Numbered from the stretch's first letter, positions 1-10,009 are shown. The stretch: 64,000 bases of DNA from RI-153 sp041391225 (GCA_041391225.1 JAWKOL010000008.1:186001-250000); one strand, 5' to 3'. Numbers and translations are program-made. The notes: generated by a model from the letters alone, not told the origin.

Positions 1-851
1 CGTTCAATATCGAAGACGGCGACGCCGGTAGGGAAGGCGTCGAACTTGTGGTTGATGGCGACGCCCTTGCCCCAGGCTGCGCCGCTGTTGTAGTAGTGGG
101 CGGCGAACTGCTTCAGGTGGGTTTGAAGGCCAGGTTCATGATCCACCAATCGAACCAGATCAACTGGGGCTGGTACTTGTCGACGAGTTCACAGGTGCGA
201 CGCAGCCAGTCTTCGAGGTAGTCGGCGCTGGGGCTGTTCTCCACGTAGTTGTCGCGTGGACGATCCCCGTGCGCCGGGCCGTAGAAATCGGCGAAGGCGG
301 GGTCCTGGACGTCGGAATCGAACGTGCGGCCGCCGCCCATGTACCACCAGTGCTCGGCGCGATGACTGGACACGCCGAAGACCATCCCCGCGGCGTGTGG
401 CTGCGGCCACTCCGCCCACGACGTCGCGCTTCGGTCCCATTTCTGCCGCGTTCCAGTGCGAAAGATCGCTGGCGTACATCTGAAAGCCGTCGTGATGCTC
501 CGCCACCGGCACAACGAAGCGGGCGCCCGCCTCTGCAAACAGGCGCACCCATTCCTCCGCATCGAAGTGCTCCGCGGTGAAGTGCGGGATGAAATCTTTG
601 TAGCCGAACTCGTCTTGTGGGCCGTATGTGGCCCGATGGTGCTCGTACTCTTTTGTGCCGGGCAGGTACATGTTGCGGGGATACCATTCGTTGCCGAACG
701 CCGGCACGGCATAGACGCCCCAATGGATGAAGATGCCGAATTTGGCGTCTTGGTACCAGTTGGGCGTTGTGTAGCCTTCCAACGAGTCCCAAGTTGCCGC
801 AAAAGGACCGGCGGCGATGCGTTGTGCGATCTGTCTGAGATCTGCGGCCAT
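1..851 (-). CDS. alpha-L-fucosidase, GH29 family (partial, frameshifted)
   Basis: Retaining exo-glycosidase that removes alpha-L-fucose. The start ATG at 851 follows a good AAGGAG ribosome site. The N-terminus shows GH29 features: KFGIFIHWGVYAVP near residue 40, then RFVVPVAEHHDGFQMY. After a frame change near 410-440 the other frame carries QLIWFDWW, where the Asp is the usual GH29 nucleophile. A second one-base slip near 118-140 moves the reading into a third frame containing YNSGAAWGKGVAINHKFDA, which runs off the window start. The family identity is clear. Both frameshifts look like sequence errors rather than decay, because all blocks are well conserved. It is the last gene of a minus-strand sugar/amino-acid cluster. 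Confidence 0.85.
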
Positions 852-893
852 GTGGTAGGCTCCTTGTCTGTGAAATCTGGATGATTGGTGAGG

Positions 894-1406
894 TTAGCGT
901 GATGATTGGCTTAGGCTGCACGCACTGCGCACCACGCACACCGTGAGCAGCAGCCCCATGATCCAACTCCCTGGCCCGATCAATCCGGTGATCCCCACGG
1001 CTGCGCCCACAACATAGCCAATCCACTGCGCCGTTGAGGAAACTACCATCGACCGGCTGCTGTGGCATCTTCCCCAGGCCAGGCTGATCCCCGCCCACAG
1101 AATCAGTTGGATGGGCGTTTCTTCGGGGAAGAGGCCGATGAGGAAGAGCGAGGCGATCACCACCAGCAGATCGCGGCGCGGGTTGTCGGCCTCTTCGATG
1201 CGTCGGCGTGCCAGCCATTCGCCGCCAAACGTCAGCACCAGCCCAAGAACGAGCGAGATCCACAGCGGTCCATGCGCTGCGTGGGTGAGGGTGAAGGTGG
1301 GGATGAAGAAGAGGCGAAAGGTGAAGAACGAAGAAAGGATGAATGAGGAATAATGATTGGGTTGAGACGGCCCTTCTTGATTGGCGAGAGGCTGCTGACC
1401 ATTCAT
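894..1406 (-). CDS. small multi-pass membrane protein, unknown function
   Basis: 170 residues with about four hydrophobic segments (PLWISLVLGLVLTFGG, LLVVIASLFLIGLF, PIQLILWAGISLAW, WIMGLLLTVCVV). The ATG at 1406 overlaps the stop of the upstream gene as ATGA, so translation is probably coupled. The first 35 or so residues are encoded by low-complexity sequence resembling the intergenic repeats seen elsewhere in this window, so they may not be authentic. A frame slip around the RCHSSRS stretch is possible. I do not recognise a family. Confidence 0.5.
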   Translation of the reverse strand: MNGQQPLANQEGPSQPNHYSSFILSSFFTFRLFFIPTFTLTHAAHGPLWISLVLGLVLTFGGEWLARRRIEEADNPRRDLLVVIASLFLIGLFPEETPIQLILWAGISLAWGRCHSSRSMVVSSTAQWIGYVVGAAVGITGLIGPGSWIMGLLLTVCVVRSACSLSQSSR

Positions 1407-2218
1407 CGTTCTTGATTCATCTTGTCTGCAATTTCCAGGGCCACACCCGGTTCGATCCAGAGGACGCTGTCGAGTTGGACGGCGACAGCCCCCGCCGCGA
1501 GGACCTGTCGCGCCTGGGCCACGCTGTGGACACCGCCGCAGGCGATCACAGGCGCGCCCAACTGCAAGCGCATCACGTCGATCAGCGCGGCCAGCATGGG
1601 CGCAAAGGCCAGCGGCCCAAAGATCGCCCCGTTCACCGGTACACCGGCCGCGTTGACCAGCGCGCCGCGTGTGGGCTGGCCGATCACCAGGGCGTCGGCG
1701 TCCACACCGATGGCGGCAGGGGCGAGTTCGGCGGCGCGTTCTAACGGCAGTTTGACCCAGAGCGGCAGGTCATTTTCCCAGCGGATGGCCTGGATCAGCG
1801 AGGTCAATTCGTCGGCCGTGGCGCGTGGATCGACGAGTAGCTCCAACCCCACGAGGCCGTCGACGGCGTAGAGCCGCTGCGCGGTGACCGCTGCGTCGGT
1901 GCGGTGGTTGTCCACGATCTGGGCAACCAGGGGGCAGGCCAGCCGTGTCCACTGGCGGGCGAACTTTTTGAGCACCGCCTTGGCGCCGCGGTTTTGTAGA
2001 CCTGTCTCCAGCACGATGCCGCCGTTGGTCTCCCCCAACCGTGGCGGCGCGCTGCCCAGCATGGGCCGCCGCGAAACCGGCCCCACCACGGCCGCGCCAA
2101 AGCGAGACAGGTCCAGTCCGCGATGCAGCGCTTCGCCATAGCCAATCGCGCCGCCGGCGATCAGCACCGGCGACGACACGGGCAGCCCAATTTTGTGGCG
2201 AGGTGCGAGTTCGATCAT
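1403..2218 (-). CDS. dihydroorotate dehydrogenase-like flavoprotein (PyrD family)
   Basis: 271 residues reading from the ATG at 2218 (MIELAPRHKIGL). An upstream in-frame start would translate the repeat and is rejected. The fold signature is a class 1 DHODH-type TIM barrel: SSPVLIAGGAIGYGEAL near the N-terminus, ETGLQNRGAK in the FMN/substrate region, a DNHRTDAAVTA segment, and APVIACGGVHSVAQARQVLAAGAVAVQLDS as the C-terminal phosphate/FMN-binding strand. It sits between glycosidases rather than pyrimidine genes, so it may be a paralogue rather than the housekeeping pyrD. The canonical catalytic Cys/Ser could not be assigned with confidence. Confidence 0.7.
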   Translation of the reverse strand: MIELAPRHKIGLPVSSPVLIAGGAIGYGEALHRGLDLSRFGAAVVGPVSRRPMLGSAPPRLGETNGGIVLETGLQNRGAKAVLKKFARQWTRLACPLVAQIVDNHRTDAAVTAQRLYAVDGLVGLELLVDPRATADELTSLIQAIRWENDLPLWVKLPLERAAELAPAAIGVDADALVIGQPTRGALVNAAGVPVNGAIFGPLAFAPMLAALIDVMRLQLGAPVIACGGVHSVAQARQVLAAGAVAVQLDSVLWIEPGVALEIADKMNQER

Positions 2219-2285
2219 GGTGATTGGTGATTGGTGATCGGAGATTGGGCCGGAGCTGACCTCTGCCCCAATCACCAATCACCCC
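2219..2285. repeat. heptamer-type inverted repeat, GATTGGT/ACCAATC
   Basis: The left arm is tandem GATTGGT/GATCGGA units. The right arm is CCCCAATCACCAATCACC, its complement, so the transcript can fold into a hairpin. The right arm contains the stop codon of the GH42 gene (TCA on the plus strand at 2279-2281). Confidence 0.7.
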
Positions 2286-4400
2286 CTCGTCTTCTCTTCG
2301 ATTACCCGCACTTCTCCCGGCTGCAACATGATGCTGCGCTCGAAGCGTGCTCCGCTGAGGACGTCTTGGGCGGGAGTTTGCAGGGAGAGATTCTGGGTTT
2401 TGGTGGTGTGGTTGAGCAGGAAGAGGATGCGGCGTCCGTCTTCGGCGACGCGGGCGCAGATCTCCACACCGGGCAACGACGGCATGAGCGGGAAGATCTT
2501 CTTCTCGGGCAACAGCCAGTCGAAAAGAGTGTGGTAGAGCATGGGGCCGCCCATGCAACCAACGTAGACGGCCTTGCTGCCGCTGGGCTGCTCTTTGAAA
2601 GTGACGGCCGCGCCGCCCGCATACCAGCCTTCGGTGTAGGTAGCGAGGACTTCGGTGCCTTCCGCGGGGTCGAGGATCTCGGCCCACAGCCCGATGGGCG
2701 ACTGCGGCCCCATGCGGGTGACATGTCGCCGCCAGCGCAGTTCGTTGTGACGTTCTGGTGAAAGCGAGTCGATGTAGCCCACCGTCATGCCGAAGAGATC
2801 GCGCAGCGGCCCAGGCTGCGGTTGGGTGAAGATGCGGTTGTGCTCGTCTTTGAAGCCCATGCGCGGGCCTGCAACCAGCGTGCCGCCGTTCTGTACGAAG
2901 CGGCGCAGGTTGTCGGCCACCTCGGGCCGTAGCACATTGAGGAAGGGCGCGCATACCACTTTGAAGCGGCTCAGATCGCTATCGGGCGAGACGATGGCGG
3001 CAGGGATGTTGGCTTCCCACAGCGCCAGGTAGGGCGCCAGGAAGGGCCAGGCGATCCAGGCGCGGCCTGTCATATACTTTTCGTCGGGTTCGTCCTCGCG
3101 ATCCATGCGCACGGCGGGGTTTTGCAGCACGAAATCGTTGGGCGGGTCCATGCGCAGCAGGCGGTTGTGCGGCTGGAGCTGCAGCGCCCAGCGGCTGTCG
3201 TAGTCGAGCAGGATGGCGACGTCGGCGACGGGTTTGGTGCCTGCCAACTTGGAACGCGAGGACCTGCAACTCTTCGCCGATCTGCTTGGCTTCGGTGTAG
3301 CCCATTGTCTTGCGCCCAGCGTAGTCGAGCAGGCCGCTGTGATACTGCTCGTTGCCGGCGATGGCCTGCCGCCAGCGAAAGTAGATCATACCGTCCGCGC
3401 CGTGACCGATGCCCTGATACGTCTTCAAACGCACGAAATTGGGGCCGGGCAGCGGGTTGTAGACGCTCCAGTTGATAGGCCCTGCCTGCTGTTCCATCAC
3501 CCAGAAGTTACGCTCCAGCACACCCCAGATGTGATCGTGGGCCGCCGCCACCAATCCTGGCGTGGCGCCGTGGAAGTCGTAATTGTCCCAACTCACGAAA
3601 TCGAGCTTGCGGCTGAGATCGTAGTGGTTGATGTCCGAAAAGAAGAACATCAAGTTGTGGGTGACGAAGTGATTGGGGCAGAGACGGCGCAGGGTATCGA
3701 TCTGATCGTTGTGGTAGGCCGTCCACACGTCGCTGCTGAAACGATAGAAGTCCAGCTCGTGGCTGGGGCTGCGTCCGGCCGTGGACGCTGTGGGCAGCGG
3801 GATCTGTCGCCAGTCGGTGTAGACTTCGCCCCAAAATGCGGTTCCCCAGTTTTGATTGAGCATTTCCAGATCGCCGTGCCGCTCTTGCAGCCAGTGGCGG
3901 AAGGCGTCGGCGCATTCGTCGCAGTAGCAGCGCGCCGTGTCACCGCAGCCGAACTCGTTGTCCGTCTGCCAGCCGATCACGTGCGGGTTGTCGGCGTAGC
4001 GTTGGGCGATCTGCTCAACGATGATGCGGCTGCGTTCTCGATAGACGGGTTGGTTGGCGCAGGCTTCGCGGCGCGTCCCCGGTCCTTGGCGGTAGCCGCG
4101 TTTGTCCACCTGGCAGATCTCGGGGTGCGCGGTGAGCAGCCACGGCGGGGGGACAGGCGTCGGCGTGGACATGACCACCTTCAACCCGTGCCGACCCAAC
4201 ACGTCTACAGCCCGATCCAGCCAGGAGAAGTCGAAGTGATCCTGGGCCGGTTCCAGCAGACCCCAGGCAAACTCGGCCAGCCGCACCGTGTTCAGCCCAG
4301 CCTCTACCATTAGCTGCGCATCGGCCTCCCAGCGCGCTTCGCCTTCGTCCAGCCATTGGCTCCATTGTTCGGGGTAGTAGTCGCAACCGAAATAGATCAT
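2279..4400 (-). CDS. beta-galactosidase, GH42 family (one frameshift)
   Basis: Hydrolyses terminal beta-galactosides. The GH42 start is typical (MIYFGCDYYPEQW). The acid/base Glu lies in IGWQTDNEFG, followed by the Zn-binding Cys cluster CGDTARCYCDEC. The nucleophile Glu is in WVMEQQAGPINW. A one-base slip at about 3245 switches from EELQVLAFQV to AGTKPVADVAILLDYDSRW. The second part contains the trimerisation-type A/B domain and a short all-beta tail ending in VRVIEEKTRG. Together the pieces give about 705 residues, normal for the family. The frameshift is probably a sequence error. The neighbouring GH29 gene suggests joint use of fucosylated galactosides. Confidence 0.9.
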
Positions 4401-4426
4401 TGTGTAGATACCTTTGATGGGTGCGT

Positions 4427-4520
4427 AATGCGTAACTCGTAATGCGTAACTTGTCGAGTTCGATTCCCCAATATTGGCGAATTGTCTCGAAGAATTACGA
4501 ATTACGCATTACTCGTTATC
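4427..4520. repeat. heptamer inverted repeat, GTAATGC/GTAACTC type
   Basis: The left arm alternates GTAATGC and GTAACTC heptamers. The right arm (ATTACGAATTACGCATTAC) is complementary. The right arm encodes the last residues (RITSNA) and stop codon of the dehydratase gene ending at 4502. Confidence 0.65.
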
Positions 4521-5503
4521 CTACAATACGTTTCCAAATCGATATTCGATCCACACGCGATCACCGCCACGGTTTTGCCGCGCAATTGCTGATTGAGTGG
4601 ACCCAACATTGCGGCGGTGGCGGCGGCGCAGGCCGGTTCGCAGGCCAGTTTGAGGTTGTGGAAGAGGAAGCGCATGTTCTGTTTGAGCGCGTCATCGTCT
4701 ACGAGGACGACATCATCCAGGAAGTGGCGACAGAGCGAGTAGCTGTACGGCTCGGCGCGGGGCGATCCCAGGCTATCGGCGATGGTGGTGACTTTGTCGA
4801 TAGCTACGGGCTGCTCGGCGCGAAAACTGCGCCACATGGTGTTGGCGCCTTCCGGCTCCACGCCGTAGACCTTGCAATCGGGGATCATCTGCTTGATGGC
4901 CGCCGCCATGCCCGCCGCCAGCCCGCCGCCGCCAATGGGAATCACCACCGCTTCTAGATCGGGGCGTTGTTCGCATAGTTCCATACCCAAAGTGGCCTGG
5001 CCCACGATGGTACGGCGCCCTTCGAAGGGGTGGACGAAGATGCGTCCTTCTTTGATGGCGATGCGCTCCACTTCGGTGAAGGCTTCGTGTACATTGTCCA
5101 CGAGGACGACTTCGCCACCGTAGCTGCGCACCTTGTCCACGCGGAAGGGGGGCGCGCTTTTGGGCATCACCACCTTGGCTGTGCTGCCGAAGAGCCGCGC
5201 CGCAAAGGCCACGGCGATGGCGTGGTTGCCCGCGCTGACAGCAGTGACGCCGCGCTGTCGCTCATCTTCCTTGAGCATGAGCATGTTGTAGACAGCCCCA
5301 CGCGCCTTGAACGTCCCTGTCTCCTGCAATAGCTCCATCTTGGCGTAGACATTGCTCTCGATGCCCATCTGCTCGATGATCTCGTCACTTTTCCACAGCC
5401 AAACCGGCGTGCGGCGCACATACGCGCCGATCTGCCCCCGCGCCTCGCGGATCTCGTCCAGTGTGGGGATGTCGAGAACGGTGTTTTCGAGTGTTGCCGT
5501 CAT
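4502..5503 (-). CDS. PLP-dependent threonine/serine dehydratase-like protein
   Basis: 333 residues of the fold-type II PLP family (threonine dehydratase / serine racemase). The PLP lysine is K66 in ETGTFKARGA, the substrate loop is VSAGNHAIAVAFAA, the phosphate-binding loop is IPIGGGGLAAGMA, and the C-terminal pyridine-nitrogen region is VIACGSNIDLE. There is no C-terminal ACT regulatory domain, so it resembles the catabolic (TdcB) or racemase-like branch rather than full-length biosynthetic IlvA. The start at 5503 (MTATLENT) lies just inside the gap that holds the next repeat element. Exact substrate is not resolvable here. Confidence 0.8.
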   Translation of the reverse strand: MTATLENTVLDIPTLDEIREARGQIGAYVRRTPVWLWKSDEIIEQMGIESNVYAKMELLQETGTFKARGAVYNMLMLKEDERQRGVTAVSAGNHAIAVAFAARLFGSTAKVVMPKSAPPFRVDKVRSYGGEVVLVDNVHEAFTEVERIAIKEGRIFVHPFEGRRTIVGQATLGMELCEQRPDLEAVVIPIGGGGLAAGMAAAIKQMIPDCKVYGVEPEGANTMWRSFRAEQPVAIDKVTTIADSLGSPRAEPYSYSLCRHFLDDVVLVDDDALKQNMRFLFHNLKLACEPACAAATAAMLGPLNQQLRGKTVAVIACGSNIDLETYCRITSNA

Positions 5504-5514
5504 GGGGTGTCCTT

Positions 5515-5615
5515 GAGGTGGGGAGAGAGATTGAGAGATTGGGCGATTGAGAGATTGGGCGATTGGTGCGCCTGCGCCACTTTTGCCTTTTGCACTTTGC
5601 CTTTTGACTTCCGCC
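5515..5615. repeat. heptamer-periodic repeats (GAGATTG/GGCGATTG and TTTTGCC types)
   Basis: A run of GATTGAGA/GATTGGGC units is followed by CTTTTGCCTTTTGCACTTTG units, then GCCCGCTGCGGGC. This fills most of the 5504-5634 gap; no gene is visible in it. Confidence 0.6.
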
Positions 5616-5634
5616 CGCTGCGGGCGGCTACCTT

Positions 5635-6231
5635 CTACGCGATCAGCGTTCCCTTGGTGCTCGGCACGTCGGCGCGGCGCGGATCGATCTGGGTGGCGGC
5701 GTCGAGGGCGCGGGCCAGCGCTTTGAAGAGCGCCTCGGCTTTGTGATGATCGTTGCGCCCGTAGAGGATCTTGGCGTGCAGGTTCATGCGCCCGTGGATC
5801 GCCAGACTCTCGAAGAGATGGAAGAGCAGATCCGTACCCAGTTGACCCAACCGCGGTGTGACAAATTCAGCGTCGAAGACGGAGTAGGGCCGCCCGCCCA
5901 GGTCCACCGCCACGAGACCCAGCGCCTCGTCCATGGGGACGTAGCTGTGGGCGGTGCGCACAATGCCGCGACGGTCGCCCAGCGCCTGATCCAGCGCCTT
6001 GCCCAGGCAGATGAAAACATCCTCAGCGGTGTGGTGATCGTCCACGTGCAGATCGCCGTTGGCCTTCACCGTCAGATCAAAGAGACCGTGACCAGCGAAG
6101 AGCGTCAGCATGTGATCAAGGAAACCGATACCGGTGTCCGCGTCGATCTTGCCCGAACCGTCGACAGTCAAGGTCAACGCGATCTGAGTTTCTTTGGTTT
6201 TTCGTTCAACCGTTGCACTACGTCGCTGCAT
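5635..6231 (-). CDS. hisB: imidazoleglycerol-phosphate dehydratase
   Basis: Catalyses the sixth step of histidine biosynthesis (IGP to imidazole acetol phosphate). The 198 residues match the monofunctional HisB length. The two metal-binding repeats are plain: FLDHML followed by DDHHTAED, and later IHGRMNLHAK followed by GRNDHHKAEALFKALARAL. There is no fused phosphatase domain. No other his gene is adjacent, so the pathway is dispersed in this genome. The ATG at 6231 lacks a strong ribosome site and lies 17-18 nt from the predicted transcription start. Confidence 0.97.
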   Translation of the reverse strand: MQRRSATVERKTKETQIALTLTVDGSGKIDADTGIGFLDHMLTLFAGHGLFDLTVKANGDLHVDDHHTAEDVFICLGKALDQALGDRRGIVRTAHSYVPMDEALGLVAVDLGGRPYSVFDAEFVTPRLGQLGTDLLFHLFESLAIHGRMNLHAKILYGRNDHHKAEALFKALARALDAATQIDPRRADVPSTKGTLIA

Positions 6232-6254
6232 TGTTCTTACCCAATCGTTTGTAG

Positions 6255-6260
6255 ATTATA
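6255..6260 (-). promoter_or_regulatory. candidate -10 box of hisB
   Basis: Perfect TATAAT on the minus strand, about 24 bases upstream of the hisB ATG. The -35/spacer region consists of GGGGATT/GGGGACT heptamers rather than a TTGACA-like box. Confidence 0.45.
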
Positions 6261-6296
6261 ATCCCCAGTCCCCAATCCCCAGTCCCCCAACATTCT
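6261..6296. repeat. STRR-like array of CCCCAGT/CCCCAAT heptamers
   Basis: About four to five tandem heptamers of the CCCCART type, in the same class as the STRR1 repeats known from filamentous cyanobacteria. Single orientation, immediately upstream of the hisB -10 box. Confidence 0.75.
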
Positions 6297-6297
6297 A

Positions 6298-7203
6298 TCA
6301 CAGCAGACTCTCGACATGCCCGCGCAGCCCCTCGATCAATCCCGTCGCGGGGACAGCCAAACCGCTGCGCGCCAACCCACCCAAATCGTAGATCCGATGA
6401 CAGAGGAACGACGCCCGATCCGGGTGGGCGGCGGCGTAGACGTCGACGGGGATCTCTTCGATTTGGACCGGCTCGCCCAGGATCTCGCCGATGATCTCGT
6501 AGTAGCGTCGCGATTCCGCGATGTCGGGGCCGGCTGCGTTGAAGATGCCGCCCTGCGCCGCGCTGTTGTCCACGCAACTGAGGATCGTGCGCGCCAGGTC
6601 CGCGGCCAAGATGGGCTGCTGCAAGAAATGACCACCGCCCACCAGCCGCAACGGCTCGCCGCGGCGGATGCGGTCGATCAGGTCGGGGTCGCGTCCATGT
6701 TCGGGCAGGCAGCCCAGCCGCGATCCCGGTCCGTAAATGTGACAGGGGCGCAGCACTGTCCACGGCAGGCGGCCGTCGGCGTCTGCCAGCACCAATTCCG
6801 CCTGGCGCTTGCGTCCGCCGTAGCCTTCGGTCAGGTAGTGTGCGTCTTTTTCGGGCTGGGGGAAGGTGCGCGTCTGTGGATCATAGACGAAATCGCTGGA
6901 AATGAAGACAAGATGTGCGGCGCGCCCGGTCAACGTGGCCAGATCCTGCTCGGCATCTTCTGGTGTGAAGCCGATGCAATCCACCGCCAGATCCCAGGAA
7001 ACCTTCGCCGCAGCGATGGCCTCGGCGAAGGCGGCGCGGTCGGTGCGATCCACCACAATTGGGGTGATGCCGTCGGCCAGAGGGCGTTGTCCGCGTGTGA
7101 CCGCCCACACCGACGCGCCCGCGGCCACAGCCATCTCGGCCAGGGTCCCGCTGACGAAACCACTGCCGCCAATCAAGAGCAGATTGCGTCCGTTGAGCGA
7201 CAT
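6298..7203 (-). CDS. NAD-dependent epimerase/dehydratase-like protein
   Basis: Extended short-chain dehydrogenase family. The start is set at the ATG at 7203 because AGAAAGGACGTGTG precedes it; upstream codons are discarded. The Rossmann loop is LLLIGGSGFVSGTLAEMA at the N-terminus. VFISSDFVYD carries the usual Ser, and the YGGRKRQAE stretch supplies the Tyr/Lys pair in YxxxK-like arrangement (YGGRK). Downstream LRPCHIYGPGSRLG fits the NDP-sugar epimerase pattern, close to the CSP41/plant mRNA-binding-like branch. The sugar substrate is unknown. About 300 residues. Confidence 0.75.
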   Translation of the reverse strand: MSLNGRNLLLIGGSGFVSGTLAEMAVAAGASVWAVTRGQRPLADGITPIVVDRTDRAAFAEAIAAAKVSWDLAVDCIGFTPEDAEQDLATLTGRAAHLVFISSDFVYDPQTRTFPQPEKDAHYLTEGYGGRKRQAELVLADADGRLPWTVLRPCHIYGPGSRLGCLPEHGRDPDLIDRIRRGEPLRLVGGGHFLQQPILAADLARTILSCVDNSAAQGGIFNAAGPDIAESRRYYEIIGEILGEPVQIEEIPVDVYAAAHPDRASFLCHRIYDLGGLARSGLAVPATGLIEGLRGHVESLL

Positions 7204-7251
7204 CACACGTCCTTTCTGCAAGGGGCTATCCGGCCCGAAATACACCGCCAC

Positions 7252-7260
7252 AGTATAACA
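7252..7260 (-). promoter_or_regulatory. extended -10 promoter for the epimerase gene
   Basis: TGTTATACT on the minus strand (extended -10, TGn plus TATACT), leaving a leader of about 40 nt before the ATG at 7203. No convincing -35 box is seen, as is usual for extended -10 promoters. Confidence 0.5.
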
Positions 7261-7275
7261 TATTCGCACACAAAG

Positions 7276-7304
7276 AGAGACCCGGCCACACTGGCCGGGT
7301 CTCT
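7276..7304 (-). terminator. hairpin terminator downstream of the LamG gene
   Basis: 13-bp perfect stem AGAGACCCGGCCA with a 3-base loop, followed on the minus strand by a moderately U-rich tract. It lies between the LamG gene end and the promoter of the next gene. Confidence 0.75.
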
Positions 7305-7339
7305 GCTTCAATCGACTAATCCTGTGCTGTCATCAGAAC

Positions 7340-9863
7340 CTAATCGGCGCTGACGCCGGGCAGGAAGATCGGGTAGTCGGCTTCGACACTGTCGGGCACT
7401 TCGATGGTCTGCACGCCTTCACCGGTGGAGAAGTCGCTCCAGTTGCCGGCGTTGTCCTCGCTGCGCACGCGGAAGCTGTAGACTTCGCCCTGCACGGCAT
7501 CGTAGACGGCTTCACTGTTCTCCGTCTGCACCAGCCAGTCGGTCCACTCGCCGTTGTCGCCCACCTTCACCTGCACATCGTGCCAGAGGACGCCGGAGAG
7601 GTTGTCGTCGCCGCCCCACGAAACGACGATGGGTGTTACGGTATCGTCTTCGGCCAGGCCGCTCGTCCCCAGCGCCGTCTGTGTCACCTGCGATGTCGGC
7701 GCTTGCAGATCGAGGATGATGTCGTCCTGGTAGACAGGCGACGTGCTGCCGTCGACATTGCGATAGCGCACGTAGACCACGGGCTGGATCAGCTCGGTGC
7801 CGTACGAGATCACCGTCCACGGTTTGTAGAGGGTGTACGGTTCCCAGGGGATGCCGATGAAGCCGCCATCGTTGCTCACCTGCATCTCGGCGGTGCGCGC
7901 CTCGGCGGGCAGGGTCAGCATTACCTCGGTGGTATTGGTCCACCCCGCGCCTTCGTTGATGGAGACGCCGAAGTCCGTTTCTGGCTGCGATCCAGGATGA
8001 TGGTGTCGGAGTAGACGGTGGAGATGTTGTTACAGCGCTGTCGCGGAACTGCACGAAGACGCGCTGTTCACTGTCGCCGTCGGCCAGTGTGGCGTCCAAC
8101 TGCGGCGCATAGCCCACCCAGTCGCCCAGGGCGTCTTCGGCCAGGCCCTGTAGCGCATCTCTGCGATGCTGCCGGCAGTGCTGCCCGCGTCGACGGCCAG
8201 CGCCAGCCTGACTGGTGGAATGATGGCGTCACACCGTTGGTGGGGCCGAGGTTCACGATGACTTCGCCGTTGATGGCCGGTGAACCGGGTACTGGCGAGG
8301 CTGCAAGTTCCACCGACGATGGGTTCGCCGTCTCGTGTGCCGGCTGCGTAGTTTTGGCCATTTCGCCGCCGTCGAGTGCTCGCCCGTAGATGGCCACCAG
8401 GTGGAATGTCCCCAGCCAGGCCCGGTTGCGCGAGAATTCGCTGGCCAGGGCAGGCGATGCCACGACGACCAATCGTCGAGCGTGCCTTCGATTGTCTTCA
8501 CCGCCACCGGTTGCCCATCCAGGTAGATGGTGGCGGTGCTGTTGGCGTTGCGCGGTAGACCACGTGGGTCAACTCGGTGGTGACCGCTTCCGGCGCAGTG
8601 GAGCAGCTGACGGCATATACCGTTCCCTGATGTCTCGCTGGTGCGCAGGCGAACATCGTAGCGCGCTCCTTCACGCTGGCCCAGGTGCAGCTTGCGACGG
8701 TGGGGGTTCTGCGAAAGCGAGACAATGCGCGCCGGACCATCCAGGTTGACGTCGGACGGGGTGATCCAGGCTTCGATGGTGATTTCATCGCTATCGCGGG
8801 CGGCGTCGACGATCTTCTTGGCGGGGAAGGCCGATGACAGGATCGTGCGCTCGTCGACCGTCAACGTGCCGGCGCCCCAGGTGACGCGACCGGCGTCGAA
8901 GACGTAGAGATCCAGCGCTTTGCCCACTTCCGAAACATCATGCACCACGGCGCCTTCGCCTTCCTCGAAGGTGTAAAGCGCCTGAATGCCTTCGCTGACA
9001 CGCTGGCCGGGGAGCGGTGTCGGTGTGGGATCAACCGGCGGGGTGTCATCGGGTTCGGGGCCGACACGGTAGTTCTGCATCACCGGTTACGCCAAGCGCT
9101 CGCCGTAGATGGCCACCAGGTGGAAGTCGCCCAACCAGGGGCGGCGACCGCTCACTTCGTTGGCCAGCGCCAGGCGGAAGTCGGCGTCCCAGTTGTTTGG
9201 GGCTGCCGGCGCGAATCGATGCGCACGGCGACGCCGTTGATGTAGATTGTCACCGCGCCGTCGGCCCGACGTGTGTAGACGACGTGGGCCGTTCATCGGA
9301 GACCTTACCGCTGCCGGTTGAGCATCGAGGGCCGCTCGTTGTCGCTTGTGATCGTGGTGCGTAGCCGTGCCGTCGAAGCGTCCGCCTCGATGCGAAGATG
9401 TCTGCCCCAACGTGAAATTGCGGTTGTACGGGTCGGCGGAGAGCGTCACGATACGTGCTGGGCCGTCTTGTTTGCTGTACTTGGGGGTGATCCAAGCTTC
9501 AATGGTGATCTCGTTGCTGCTCTTACGTATCGACGATCTTCGTCCCCGGGAATGCTGATGTGACTCAGCGTTGGGTGGTGGACTGATAGATAGCTCACCC
9601 ATCGAGGTGGCGCGGCCATCAAAAATGTAAAGAGATCCAGCGGGATCCCCCACCCCGAAACATCGGTGACGACGGCGCCGTTGCCTCGTCGAATGTATAA
9701 AGCGCCGCCAGTCCATCGGTGACGCGGTTAGTTATCCGGCACTGTCGATTGGCCGCGGATTGGCCGAGATGGGCTGCGTAGCCGCCCAAATCCCCATCAT
9801 GCCAATCAACAGTGTGACAACGCCCCAGGCGAAGTGGCGCATTCGAGTCCGTTTCTGACGCAT
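7340..9863 (-). pseudogene. secreted two-domain LamG protein, reading frame broken many times
   Basis: Starts with ATG at 9863 behind CAGGAGAAACCC. The signal peptide reads MRQKRTRMRHFAWGVV then LLIGMMGIWAATQPISA. Two LamG (concanavalin-A-like lectin) repeats follow, sharing ITIEAWITP, DGPARIV and LGDFHLVAIYG/LGTFHLVAIYG blocks, with a DPTPTPLPG linker between them. The C-terminal part (7340-7921) is intact and has a FN3/Ig-like segment ending in DYPIFLPGVSAD. At least six frame changes occur between about 7920 and 9720. Conserved blocks survive in every frame, so this looks more like unpolished repeat sequence than long decay. Probable role is a cell-surface carbohydrate-binding protein. Confidence 0.7.
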
Positions 9864-10009
9864 GGGTTTCTCCTGTCTGCTTGAAACTGAGACGATAGCG
9901 TGATTTGCAACGAGCTGACGAGGGAATGCAGCAAGGGGATGCAGTTCACACTATAGAAGAGAAACCTTACGTAGTCTTTAGGACTAAGTAATTAAACGGA
10001 AAGCATACG

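Noticed and set aside
894..1263. Extra minus-strand gene running from 1263 to 160 (367 residues)
   Set aside because: It crosses the GH29 start and reads Arg/Pro-rich shadow sequence for most of its length.
3213..4313. 366-residue plus-strand frame
   Set aside because: Antisense to the GH42 gene, which has clear catalytic motifs; no family signature in the mirror frame.
7340..9863. Several independent small genes in the LamG region
   Set aside because: All pieces share one strand, one signal peptide, one terminator and alternate between frames of the same repeated LamG motifs, so they are one broken gene.
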